A stretch of DNA of 64,000 nt, from positions 3,038,001 to 3,102,000 of the forward strand of contig CAJQUN010000060.1 of assembly GCA_907163345.1 (NCBI GenBank), written 5' to 3'. The position numbers and the translations under genes are program-made. The stretch is from Haberlea rhodopensis (taxonomy: Eukaryota; Streptophyta; Magnoliopsida; Lamiales; Gesneriaceae). Of this stretch, positions 46,910-58,146 are shown one piece after another (positions within the stretch are counted from its first letter, which is position 1; every line of letters starts with the position of its first letter). A model generated the notes under the pieces. The model saw nothing but the letters and a program-made list of their open reading frames with translations. It was not told the origin of the DNA and ran no database searches.

Positions 46910-49429
46910 TCAACTCTGCATCGCTTCAGCGTGATAGTGCTCCAGCTCCTTGTCAAGTTCATCGGCAGATTTCTCCACAATCTTTCTCCCATGAGCTACA
47001 CCACGTCCTCTACCTCTACCGCGACCACGACCTCTACCGCGACCACGTCCTGGACCACCACCACCACGACCCCTTAGCCTGTCAACATAATGAAAACAAG
47101 TTAGCAATCCAACTAGTAACACAAATCACTAGGATATTCCAAAAAGATGGTTCAGGGGCAACTTACATGGGACCACGGTTATCCACCCTAGAGCCAATGC
47201 CGGAACGACCAGTTCCAGACCTGTGTATTAGTGAAGATGCAGTTGAAATGATTATCGATCACAAAATATGATGTAAACAACAGCTACTGACACAACTATA
47301 TACACAACACAGTTGACACAGCTTAATTGGGCTGTTGCAGCATAAACATTAACAAATGGATTACTAACAACGAAGGCATAGCAAACAAGCCAATATAAGT
47401 CCTTCAAAGAACCATCCGGGTGAAATAAGGCTACTAAAAAATATGCACGTAAAGCAAGGGAAGTATGCTATCATCCGACGTCTATATATAGATCAAAATT
47501 ATTAGCTAACCAAGCAAGACAAGGACTTAAAAATACCTTTCGATATGTTATTAACTTTATATTCAAATAACCATAGAACCAAACAGCACCCCACAAAGGA
47601 AAAATACACATTAAAAAGCACACAAATTAAACCACATACCCCATTACAACTGTCCTTTTTCCATTAGCTCCTCCAAAAACGTTCACACGAGCAGATACAG
47701 GGATCTCAGCATCAGCACCAATTATCTCAACCTTCATAGGCTTCCCATCCAATAGGACATTGTTATATCGCTTAAGCGCTTGAAATGCATCACTTCTCCG
47801 GAGAAAAATCACTTCAGCCGAACCCTGTTAATAGACAAGGAAATTAATTAAGACATAAAAGCTAACTTAAAGCAATCAAGTATGTAAAAAAACAACATAA
47901 AAGAGCATGCTTTTAGTTGCATTCCTTTCCACTCATCAAAGTAAGAAATATCAATGCTACACAGGGCAACAACATACAAACAAAAAAATTACATTTCCAT
48001 TTATTATTTCAAAGACAAGTACTCGATGAGTTGAAGAAATATTATTTTTTATCAATCGTCATATAAAGCTCCAACTTACACTTGGGCGTCCATTTTTGTC
48101 ATAGTGAATTGCATAACGCATCAGCTCTCCAATCTCAGAAAATAGATCCTGTCACCCATGTCCATCTTCAGAAAATATAGAAAAATATTGCGAAGACATA
48201 TAATAAAATGACGGCTCAAAATTGGTACCTTTATATCTTCCGTAGTAACTCCGGTGTCCAAGTTGGAAATATACAACTTTGTACCATTTGCTAATCCAGA
48301 CAACCCAGCAGCTTTAAGACTATCCTCAAGAAGACCATTCTGCCACAGCAAATTCTTGTTTCTGCGGAAGGTCTGATGCAAGCAAACATATCGAGATTGC
48401 GAAAAGCAAATGTCAGAATTAGACCAGAAAAAAACAGTTTGTGATTCTTTTATTGAAACATCAGGAAATTTCCGCAATAAAGTCGCATTGAAATCGCTCA
48501 AACAAGAGAATCCAATCCATTGAAAAGTAAGAAATTCAATTTAGTACACGGTAGTTGAGATAAAATCCACAGCATGCCAACTAGTGCCATGCAAGAGGTG
48601 GAGCTCCAGTTCTGAAGTTCAGCGAAGGAAGCCACCTTTGTAACTGAGATATGACTGAAAGTCTCTCTCCCCAAGTAATTCCAGCATGTACGGATGATAT
48701 AGATCATAATATCATTCTTCATACATCAAAACAATCCATCATTAACTCCCCCAAAACGACAATCGGTAATGACAAACTAGAAAGGCCCTGGTTAATAATT
48801 ATTTTCAATAAATATGGAAAAGCAGTTTCATGCTTTCAGTTCTTCATGGATGTTAATGGCAACAGCTCTTAGCATGAAGATAATGAAGCTCCTGTATTTA
48901 AAGTGCAAAGTGTCATTCTTCCCTAAATGACTACCAAATCTTCGAATTTCGATAAATAGCTCCATCGCAATTTGCTTGTCAGAAACCAACATTTATAGAA
49001 AATGCTCCTCAAGAATTGAAAAAACTGTCAGAAAACTCAGGAACTTTTGCTACAACATAACATTTTTCCTGGCTCAAAACAGTGTCTTCCCCCAAATGAC
49101 GAAAATAATGCCGCAAATCTTTCAGTTTCTAAAGAAAAACAAGAAATCTTCATGTAAGGTACTAAGTGTGTAGCTGGTTTGTCTATGTAATGCATAAGAC
49201 ATCCACAATTTAATCTTGCCTTGGCAATAATTTGAGCTGACGGTCGAGCATTAAGTCCAAGTGGACCTCTGCGAGGGGCCCCATATGCTCTCCCACCTCT
49301 GAATGATGTTCCTCCTGGCCCTCGTCCCCGTCGTGGGCCTCGAGACCTGCCTTGGCCTCTGTTATGCTCACTATTTTTAGTGCTTTTTATCATATTATCC
49401 CATGACATATCCAAGGAGGCCATTGACAT
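46910..49429 (-). CDS. ALY/REF mRNA export adaptor (THO complex subunit 4, ALY3/4 type)
   Basis: Six coding exons on the minus strand (49220-49429, 48229-48372, 48080-48148, 47640-47824, 47167-47220, 46910-47078) give 831 nt, or 276 residues, with phases agreeing at all junctions. An N-terminal UAP56-binding motif (LDMSWDNMIKS) is followed by an Arg/Gly-rich region and the ALY3/4 signature LLWQNGLLEDSLKAAG. An RRM spans about residues 102-178 (KLYISNLDTGV, then IHYDKNGRPSGSAEVIF). A long RGRGRG box leads to the C-terminal second UAP56-binding motif KSADELDKELEHYHAEAM. ALY proteins link the TREX complex and helicase UAP56 to spliced mRNA in the nucleus for export. Intron 1 appears to start with GC instead of GT (AAG then GCAAGA). 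The ATG chosen is the first in the exon; a second lies two codons later. Confidence 0.95.
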
Positions 49430-50440
49430 CCAACACTGCAAAATTTCTGTAACAAGAGCAGCATACACTAGTAATAAGTGACACTTACAAGAGGCAGAAA
49501 AGTGGGGATTGCAACTTGACAGATTAGTGCAGATGTCAAAAAAAGAAATTCACATAAAATCACAAGCATGATCAGAAAGAAAATAAAAATCAGCTATTTC
49601 TTACCAAATAGAAAATGCAAATCAATTCACAAATACATATGTGTTAAGGCCATATCTAAAAGTATCTAACCCTGTCACAAAAGAAACAATTTCAAATAAG
49701 GCCCATTATTAGAACATGGAATTGCCAGGTAACTACGACAGCTGGATGTAGGTTCATATGCAGTAAAGCTCCACTGTGTTCCGCAAGAAATTACAATTCT
49801 CCATCTCAATCCTAACCTAATTTATTTTTTTCTTTCGAAAACCAAGGTCGTGACACCAAATAGAACCATAAATCCGCAGCCGTTGTAAAAACGTTTCACA
49901 TTTTGTCGGGGTAAGTGATGAGATAAACCAGGCAAAAAACAAAAAACTTTCTATTTACACATCTAACATGAACAACGAAGATATAAAGAAGTAGATGAAA
50001 ATTTAATTGACACCCACCAACGCATAGAACAAGATACGGAAAATCAGATCAACGAGCAATCATCATTCAACAATAAAAAACGGATCTTGATTCTTGATTT
50101 ATTCAAACGAAATCGCAAAATTGCCTAACATAAAAGCATTCCCACAATTATCACAAATTTCAACCCCAAATTGATACTTCAAAATCGCATCATCATGTTC
50201 CCAAAAATAAAAAGAGAACTCTAGCATATACATCGAAATACGTGCAGTTAATATTGAAAAAAAACATACCAGAATCAATTCCCGAACAGTGAAGACGGCG
50301 ACCAAATGATTTTTCGCGGATCGAAGATAAATGGATATAATAATAATGAAATATTAGTTGGAAACTGAAAAGAAGGAGAGGATTCGGCAGCTGCGGTTTG
50401 GGGAGAGTTGCAACAGAAAGGGCTAGGGTTTCTTAATGGA
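49430..50440 (-). promoter_or_regulatory. 5' UTR with intron and promoter-proximal region of the ALY gene
   Basis: The coding exon begins after an acceptor (TTGTTACAG) at 49447, leaving 17 nt of UTR before the ATG. A donor (GTATGTTTTTTT) at 50269 closes an upstream non-coding exon that runs from 50270 to perhaps 50430. A 5' UTR intron of about 820 bp is common in plant housekeeping RNA-binding genes and often raises expression. The transcription start is not fixed by the sequence. Confidence 0.55.
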
Positions 50441-50996
50441 CAAGAGAAAAGGAGGCTACCCACCCATATATTGGTTTTTGGATCGAATTATTCAAATATT
50501 GGCTTACCCGACCCGACATCCTGGCTTTGATTTTTTAATAGATGGATAACTCAAATAAACAAAAAGTGAAACACAAATTAAGATGAAAATTTTTGAAATG
50601 ACAATAATGTACTTGATTTTTTTTTTTTATAAAAAATAGCCAACTTGGCAAGTACATCAAAATGCAAAAAGATCAGCAACCATAAATATCACATATAGCT
50701 AAAATATAAAACCACATACACAAGACAAACACCTCCACCGAGTGAAAATGGGTCTTTCAGGTGGATATAGAAAGTGAAGCACTGCAAGATCAAATTTCTT
50801 TGAGCAGAATAGGGCATGAACCACCGAAGCCAAACCCGATCCCCTCAAACCATTAGTTTCAGAGTACGGACAAGTAATGAAACTATCTTCCTAGTCTTCA
50901 TTATACATTTGATTTCTATTCAATTTCCAATTATACTTCTCACTATATTTAAATATTTAATAAGATTTTGATTTAGAAATATTTTTATGTTTATAT
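50441..50996. other. Upstream DNA of the ALY gene, up to the copia insertion
   Basis: No gene recognised. Ends with the TATAT target duplication of the copia element. Confidence 0.5.
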
Positions 50997-51509
50997 TGTT
51001 GGAAATATGAATTAAACCGTTAAATGGTGTGTCCATTCATGTTGGGGTGCATTTTTTCATGATTAGTTGCTTCCAAATTAAATGGTGTGTCCATTCATGT
51101 TGGGATGCAATTTTTCATAATTGATACTTCCAAATTGTGTCTCTTAATGACACCACTTGGTATACTATATAAGAAACAACCCTTGAATGAATTAGACATG
51201 AAATTTTGGAAATTCACATCATATTTGAAGATCAAAATTTGAGTAATTTTGTGAGTCTTCATCATTGTTATGGTTGAGCGTTTTTAGACCTTTGTGGTTT
51301 AAAGGATTTGTGATTTGGAGTGCTCCTATCATAATCATAGTCGTTGTATCTTGGGAGACAAATAGCCAAAGTAAACCGTTAGCACCGTAGCTGGGCAATA
51401 TTATCTTAAGGACATAGATTATAAATCTCGCCTCGGCATTTCTATTAAAAAGCCATTTGTTGTGCTTGCTACTTTCCTAAGATACACACCCAATAAATTT
51501 TATACAACA
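50997..51509 (+). repeat. 5' LTR of the 51-56.7 kb copia element
   Basis: The 513-bp LTR carries a TATA box (ACTATATAAGAAACAACC near 51165) and a duplicated U3 word (AAATGGTGTGTCCATTCATG at 51023 and 51080). Its second half (from TTTGTGGTTT onward) is similar to the LTRs at 11 and 16 kb, while the first half is not. Confidence 0.95.
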
Positions 51510-51522
51510 ATATTAGCAACAA

Positions 51523-52092
51523 ATGGCTTCGTCGAGTGCAACAACGACTCCAGTTCATCATGGTAAAAGGCCTGAAAAGTTCAATGGGAACGATTTCAAG
51601 CGATGGCAATAAAAGATGTTTTATTTGACAACCTTGGGGTTGGCAAGGTTCCTCAATGAGGATGCTCCTACTATTATGGATAGTGAAACCGACAACCAAA
51701 AGAGAGTTGCGGTTGATGCGTGGAATCAAAGCGATTTTCTATGCAAGAATTTTATGCTAAATGGACTGGACAACATATTATACAATGTGTATTGTCTAGT
51801 GAAGACGGCCAAGGAATTATGGCAATCCTTGGAGAAAAAGTATAGATCCGAGGATGCCGGCATGAAGAAATTCATCGTTGGGTGACTCCTGGATTTCAAA
51901 ATGGTTGATACAAAGCATGTGATAGCACAAGTGCAAGATTTGCAAGTAATCATACACGAATTCATGCGGAGGGAATGGTTCTAAGTGACTCATTCCAATT
52001 GGCCGCCATGATTGAAAAGTTGCCTCCGTCATGGAAGGACTTCAAGAATTATCTCAAGCATAAGCAAAAAGAGATGAATCTTGAAGACCTTG
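51523..52092 (+). pseudogene. gag: Copia gag, first part, two nonsense codons
   Basis: Starts MASSSATTTPVHHGKRPEKF, the same protein start as at 16087. Codon 28 is TAA where the relative has CAA. A second stop, TGA, follows KKFIVG at about 51883. Beyond it the sequence still encodes LPPSWKDFKNYLKHKQKEMN before the nested LTR cuts it at 52093. Between the stops the frame at 51616-51885 gives WNQSDFLCKNFMLNGLDN and LWQSLEKKY. There is no functional product. Confidence 0.9.
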
Positions 52093-54080
52093 TGTAAGGA
52101 CCCTAGTTCCTTAAGTGCGGATTAAAGGCATAATTAGAGCTAACATAATTTATCAGAGTAAAATAATCGTGTTGAGACTATGAGCCTTAAGAATTACATG
52201 CCAAAAATAAGGACTATCAATGGATTAGTTACAGTCCCAAATCAAATGAATGTTATCAATTATAGCTTTACACTACTCCTAGAGTAGATACTATACAAAA
52301 TTAATCATGTCCTTCCTTTCTCAAAAGAATTCTTCGCAAGCTCACCACCTCAACCCGCTTAGCCCTTCTTATCATGCCAAAAGTGTACCTACAAGGACAA
52401 CCCCCAAACATGAGCAATAATATCATTCATATTCAACACAATATGAATATAAAGCGTAAATGCATAAATCACAATAAAACACTTCCTGTTTTCCCATGCA
52501 TTTCAAACGCTTCCAGTTTGGTTGTCCCTGTACCATAACTCATGAGTATAATCAATAGATTATTTAATGGTCTACACATGTCATGACATAACCCCAGCTC
52601 ATCAATACCAAAAACCATTCACCAATCCCTAGTCGGTCCATCACAATGTATTTTAATGCCCCTCGCTTATTTACATATAGGCGGCATAGAATAACCTCGC
52701 TTCAATGGACATGCGGCGCTCCCACCCCTCGCTTCACATTGAGCGGCAAATATTCTTTCCTCGCCCTATATGATAACCACGCTCAAATGTGACATGCGGC
52801 GCTCCCACCCCTCGCTTCACATTGCGGAAACAAACCAAATAGCGGCAAGCATTAAAATCATCAAGGGATGACCACGACTCATGGGATGTGCACCAATAAC
52901 CATCATATGCATATACAATCATCATGCATAATTCAACATGTATTTGCATCCACAATGCATAATCACATATATACTCGCATCCACAATGCATAAACAATGA
53001 GTATATTAGATACATGTACCGTTGGGTGCCCGTACGTCCTCTACCTACCTTTCCAAAAGTGGAATTGATATGGCTTCACTTCCTTGGTTGCGTTGCTACC
53101 TGGGATGGTTCTACACAATCACACAACCCCATATTAGAAGCCAAATAATAGTCGAATACCAAAAATTCGTCAAAAGAAATCATTTTTCAAAATTCCACGG
53201 CTGGCGATCGATCGCTTCGCTGAGGCGATCGATCGCCTCAATTTTTGCTTCTCGGCGATCGATCGCCTACCTCATATTTGGCTACTGCCCCTCGGCGATC
53301 GGTTGCCCCATTTCAGGCGATCGATCGCCTGCCATACGATTTTGGTACTGCCCATCGGCGATCGGTCGCCTCATTTCAGGCGGTCGATCGCCTCGCACAG
53401 ACTCGCGATTTTTCCACCATTAATGCACCCAAAACCTTTCCAAACCATACTAAAACTTAAACCATCAAACCCACAACAAAATAACATCATAATACCCACA
53501 ACAAACCCATTTCAAAATCATTCAAACCCATTTCAAAACTAAACCAAACACAACAAAAAATGACATGGAGGCATCCATACCTCTTGGGGACCTCAAATCT
53601 CCCAATAAACTTCACAAACAAGCTTTTTGCAAGAATTTCTCTTCACCCCTATGCTCAAACTCGAAAATGAAGAGAAAAGGAAGGGTTTGGGTGGTGGATT
53701 GGGAAAGTAAAGTGAAGGTGAGGTGGGGGTTGGGGTATAAGGGGTTGGGTTAAATTAAAAATGCATTCCACAAACCCATGGTGTATAAAACACCCCAACA
53801 TGATATTTTTAAAAGCATTAATCCAAAATGCACCAAAATACCGATTAAACTCATGATTTCCAATTAATTGCTAACCATGGCAAATAAATCATGCTAATAA
53901 CAATTTTCCCAACATGCACAACATGCACCCTGAAATGCTCTCCCCGGTCACTCTATCATGTGACTAAGCATTTCAATACATTAAATAAATCCAGCACATA
54001 ATCAATTAATTACCACCATAATTAATCATATAAACACAATTAATGCCCAAATTGCAATTAATTATTTCGGGGATATCACA
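52093..54080 (-). mobile_element. Solo LTR, Ty3/gypsy type, nested in copia gag
   Basis: Read on the minus strand it starts TGTGATATCCCCG and ends CTAGGGTCCTTACA, with TG/CA termini over 1988 bp. Target duplication CCTTG at 52088-52092 and 54081-54085. Removing it restores the gag reading across the site (LEDLV then IRLRIEEDNK). TGTGATxxCCCG starts and lengths near 2 kb are usual for plant gypsy LTRs. The element holds no gene. It includes a duplicated 'cccctcgcttcacattg' motif (52728 and 52807) and the palindrome cluster at 53213-53400. Its internal domain was lost by LTR recombination. Confidence 0.9.
53213..53393. repeat. Cluster of GGCGATCGATCGCC palindromes
   Basis: Perfect or near-perfect palindromes centred on GATCGATC recur at 53213, 53221-53240 (a perfect 20-bp palindrome), 53254, 53293, 53315, 53356 and 53379. 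Spacing is about 20-40 bp, in the GC-rich part of the solo LTR. Similar words occur in the LTRs at 7.3, 11.6 and 16.6 kb. Confidence 0.9.
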
Positions 54081-54330
54081 CCTTGTGATTCGCTTGAGAA
54101 TCGAAGAGGACAACAAAATTTCCGAAAGGTTACTCACAATTATGTTTGTGATGGAAAGATTGTGCAAACTAGAGATGCGAGAAAAATAATTTGTTACTTT
54201 ATCAATATTTGCACATGATATTGTTGTGACTTTTTTGCTATGAAGCAAAAACGAGGCCAGTGAGGTGTTTAAACACTTCAAGAATGAGATTGCAATAAAA
54301 TTTAGCAAATGAGTTTTGCTATGGGAAATT
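54081..54330 (+). pseudogene. Gag tail and integrase fragment of the deleted copia element
   Basis: Right of the nested LTR, gag resumes with IRLRIEEDNKISERL for about 70 bp. From about 54185 to 54310 the sequence aligns at nucleotide level with integrase of the 11-17 kb element, including the part encoding GVFK..KNE (cgaggccagtgaggtgttta here against cgaggcattgggagtattta there). Several stops are present. Protease and the first half of integrase are missing. Confidence 0.7.
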
Positions 54331-55440
54331 GTGAGTAGATTATACTTGTGTTGTCTAAGAATTTGACGCTTAAACTTGAATCTGCAAGACTGTAAAATCT
54401 TGAATTCGAGTTTCTAAGCTTTGTACGCTTAAAACACAAGTGATAAATTGAAGCCACAAATTTTGATTAGGCGTTGTGATATCTCAAATTGGTTCATTTT
54501 GAATTTCTAAGCTAGTACGCTTATAACATGAATTTGCAAGTTTTAAAAAACTTGAATTCAAGTTTTCTAAGTTAGTGCGCTTAAATTGCAAAATGTGAAC
54601 CGAGTTTGAGAATATTATCCAAGTTTCAACTTTTGTAAGCAAGTACTCTTAAATCCGAAATTTTCAAGAAATAAAAACTTGAATTTGGATTTGTAAGACT
54701 ATAACACTTAGAACTTGAAACACGGAAGTTTGAACGCCAGTGCACTTCGTTACTACCCGAAGTTGTGGGGGTTGCAATTCTAGGATTCAATCACTTACCA
54801 CATTTAAGCAAGGACAAAAACCTTGTGATTGAAGGAAAAGAGAGTTTCCTACAATATTTGAAATGTGGGGGTACTTGGCTAAACTAGAAATGAAGGCCAA
54901 AGTAAAGTCATAATAAAAACCAAATAAAAGACATGAAGAGTTTGACAAATCATGTTGTCAAATATATTAATGAGTGTGACAAATGTGTACACACCTAAGC
55001 ATAGGTATGCTTGTGTATTGATGATATGCTCATGGAGAAGCAATTTAGAAATCATCAAGTAACAAAGGAAAAATGTTGAAGAAACATTTTGACATGTGTG
55101 CATCAAAAATAATGTTTGGAATGAAGTTTCCAAGACACTTGAAGAATGAAATCTTAAAGATTAATTCGAGTTTCAAATTTTAAGCTTTGCTCTTAAAATT
55201 CAAGTTTACAAGAAATATAATCTTGAACTTTGTAATTTTTAAGAATCTATGCGCTTAAATATGAATTGTGAATTAAAATTGAGTTTATCTTTGGTCTCGA
55301 ATAACGCGTTAAGAACGCTTAAAATTCGATGATGGAAATATCCTAAAAGGATAAAATGATGCAAAAGAGGTAATGTGATTACCAAAACTGAAGATATATT
55401 ATTGTGAAAAATTCTCTATGGAAAACATATAAAGCTTCTT
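54331..55440 (+). other. Unexplained filler in the copia element
   Basis: About 1.1 kb with no match to the relative element. It contains a degenerate series of 'cttgaatttgcaag', 'tttctaagct' and 'gcgcttaaa' words, strongest at 54360-54770 and 55140-55330, spaced roughly 60-90 bp. It could be acquired DNA or a decayed non-coding expansion. No ORF is credible. Confidence 0.5.
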
Positions 55441-55665
55441 CGGCCGAGTTGCTTTATAAGTTGTTAGAGAAACATCCTGTGCATGCAACTAAAATGTGTT
55501 GCGATAATGTTATATGATAAAATGATCTCTAGTGGCATAATCATGAGTGATTATGTGAAACCTCGGATCCGCATATAAATTGGTTAACCGAGAGATCATG
55601 TGGAAGTTTATCGAGGGGAATGAGGTTAAAACCCTATAATCAAAATCTCATAGTGGATACCCAAC
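55441..55665 (+). pseudogene. RNase H C-terminal remnant of the copia element
   Basis: Aligns with 12197-12400 of the relative: words for ISSGIIMSDYVK, then LSRGMRLKPYNQNL and VDTQP. The central catalytic part is absent and indels shift the frame. After the stop the sequence passes into the conserved 3' non-coding tract. Confidence 0.75.
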
Positions 55666-56180
55666 CTTGTTGACTGGAGATCCCAAGATCTAGGTTCAAA
55701 AGGGACAACTAAATTATGAGATTGTATAAACACCTTGGAGAATTAATCTCCGACCCATTCCTATGATAAGGGGTGTAGCCTGCAAAAAGGGTACGAAGAT
55801 AGGCAAAATGCCTTTAATGATTCCTAAGACATATAAGAATATGTTGGAGTATACTCTTCTAGGAGATCACCTACGTAAGTGCGAAGTGTGGCCGCTTCAA
55901 AGATGAAAAGCACTTATGAAACCAAGCGTGGTCCATGGCCGAAAACACAACCGTAAGAAACAAATACGAATGTTAGAATTATTATGGCGTGGGTTCAATT
56001 GTCTTGGTTTACACCAACGACTAAATAGTTCAAGACTACAAGTTCACTATTAAGTCAAGTAAATCCGATTGAATACTACTACGGAAGATTCAAAGCCACA
56101 AGCTATCTCTCCCGATGCCATAATAGTTCGTTAAAAGCACTCAATTACATATATGCATTAATTTAATTCATGTGGGGGAT
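55666..56180 (+). other. Conserved 3' non-coding tract of the copia family
   Basis: Counterpart of 11679-12196 in the other copy, strongly similar throughout (for example GGAGATCCCAAGATCTAGGT and TGCAAAAAGG). It ends at TGTGGGGGAT before the 3' LTR. Confidence 0.75.
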
Positions 56181-56692
56181 TGTTGGAAATTTGAATTAAA
56201 CCGTTAAATGGTGTGTCCATTCATGTTGGGGTGCATTTTTTCATTATTAGTTGCTTCCAAATTAAATGGTGTGTCCATTCATGTTGGGGTGCAATTTTTC
56301 ATGATGGATGCTTCCAAATTGTGTCTCTTGATGACACCACTGGGTATACTATATAAGAAACAACCCTTGAATGAATTACACATGGAATTTTGGAAATTCA
56401 CATCATATTTGAAGATCAAAATTTGAGTAATTTTGTGAGTCTTCATCATTGTTATGGTTGAGTGTTTTTAGACCTTTGTGGTTTAAAGGATTTGTGATTT
56501 GGAGTGCTCCTCATAAATCATAGTCGTTGTATCTTGGGAGACAAATTGCCAAAGTAAACTGTTAGCACCGTAGCGGGGCAATATTGTCTTAAGGACAGAG
56601 ATTATAAATCTCGCCTCGGCATTTCTATTGAAAAGCCATTTGTTGTGCTTTCTACTTTCCTAAGATACACCCCCAATAAATTTTATACAACA
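56181..56692 (+). repeat. 3' LTR of the 51-56.7 kb copia element
   Basis: 512 bp, highly similar to 50997-51509, with the same TATA box and duplicated U3 word. A few substitutions and 1-2-bp indels separate the pair, suggesting moderate age. Confidence 0.95.
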
Positions 56693-57510
56693 TATATCCC
56701 TCTATGTACAAACACACATATATAGGGGTGTTTTCTCTTATCTAAAACATATTCTGCAATAACGTAATTTGGTCCCTTTTACGTTATAATAAAATACAAC
56801 TGCTCCATCATCAACTTTGTAAAACAAAGCTGAGAATTTGATAATTGTTTCATCCTTGGATCTACTTATCTCCTTTATTTGCCTCTGCGTAAATTTTAAG
56901 GTTATGTTTCTTGATTGATAAATCCTGTTTTCTTGTCGCTGTTTGCTTGAAATATTTTGTGCACGGTTTCAAATTACATTACGCACTAGGCACGGAACCA
57001 GCGATCAAGTGTTGGCCACTCAAAAAAATTTAAAATTTTGCGAATAAACAAATAGTGTAATAAATAAAGATTTTAAATGGTGAAATTGAATATTTAAGAT
57101 TTATTTAGATATAGTTTTCAAACAATTGTTTCTGTATAAGGAACTTATAATATGAATTTTTTATTTACAGATAATTGTTTAATTTTATGAAGGCAAGAAT
57201 GGAGCTTCGAACTCTAATTCGCTTAGTGTTAGTATGGATTGGAACTAGTTTTCATATAATGTTGCTTGTTAACTGTGCCAAGATCAGGGACGGTTACGTT
57301 ATTTACCATTTTCATAACTCTTCATTTTGTTTCTCATTTATTTATTATTCTATTCTATTACCTATGCATGCATGACTAAAAGTTTCATTAAATTCTATTA
57401 ATTAAAAGATTACGTTATACTATTCTTTTTTTTTCTTTTTTTAATCATCAATTTGTTCCTTGGCTTTTAATATTAGAATATTACTGATTTTATTATTTGA
57501 TTTTTGTTGT
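56693..57510. other. Intergenic DNA, nothing recognised
   Basis: Contains a GGCACGGAACCAGCGATCAA word near 56990 that recalls decayed hAT-type repeats. The frame at 57175-57375 has no family resemblance. Confidence 0.4.
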
Positions 57511-57518
57511 GTTGCTAT

Positions 57519-58109
57519 CTATGTTGCACGGATACGGATACGTGGATACGTGGATACGCGGATACGGGTACTGCTGCACGGGATTTTCAAAATTTGTAGG
57601 ATACGATACGTCCGGATACGGCAAATTTTATTTATTTATTTATATATATATAAATATATAATTAATAATATTTGTAATAAATCAAGTTTCAAGCATATAA
57701 TCAACATTAAACACATTAGAAATCAGAATAAAGTTGCAAACTCACCAACTTCACGACAAATGGTAAAATATTAATCCAGGACATCTAAAAATTTCAAGCA
57801 TATAATCGACATAAACACATTAAAGTGGTTAGGAAATAGGGATTTAGTTAAATAATTTAATTTTAATTACAGTTTCAACACTATTTTTTTTAAAAAATTC
57901 AAATTTGCCGTATCCTACCCGTATCGGATACGGTCAACGGCGTATCTTGACCGTATCCGAAACGTATCCGAAATAAAAATTTATTTTTTATCCTCGGATA
58001 CGCCACGTGGCGTATCCGATACGTATCGGTGTCGTATCCTACCGTATCCGTATCCCAGAAGTATCCGATACTTGACCGCAAAATTTTTTGGAGTATCGGT
58101 GCAACATAG
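57519..58109. mobile_element. Non-autonomous hAT-like element, 591 bp, GGATACG-rich
   Basis: Termini CTATGTTGCACGGATAC and, reverse complemented, CTATGTTGCACCGATAC match at 16 of 17 positions. The flanking 8-bp duplications GTTGCTAT (57511-57518 and 58110-58117) are perfect. Eight-base duplications with short TIRs fit the hAT superfamily. Both ends are dense in GGATACG/CGTATCC words (about a dozen on the right side) around an AT-rich centre with no transposase. Short open frames here are by-products of the repeat. Confidence 0.88.
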
Positions 58110-58146
58110 GTTGCTATTGTAGATGGACGGCAGACGGTAGTCACGA

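Larger units (their letters stand above)
50997..56692 (+). mobile_element. Internally deleted Ty1/copia element with nested solo LTR
   Basis: Two LTRs (50997-51509 and 56181-56692) with TGTTGG...ACAACA ends are flanked by a perfect TATAT duplication (50992-50996 and 56693-56697). The gag start, fragments of integrase and RNase H, and the 3' non-coding tract match the copia element at 11110-16678, so both belong to one family. Protease and reverse transcriptase are missing and replaced partly by unfamiliar sequence at 54360-55440. A gypsy-type solo LTR sits at 52093-54080. The 3' polypurine tract is TGTGGGGGAT. As with its relative, the LTR-to-gag spacer is very short (13 nt). This copy can only have moved with help from another element. 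Confidence 0.95.

Noticed and set aside
46990..47060. Minisatellite-like CGACCACG repeats
   Set aside because: They are the codons of the RGG box of the ALY protein, in frame in the last exon.
53213..53393. Regularly spaced palindromes, considered as a CRISPR-like array
   Set aside because: Spacing is irregular, repeats are palindromes inside a plant LTR, and there are no cas genes.
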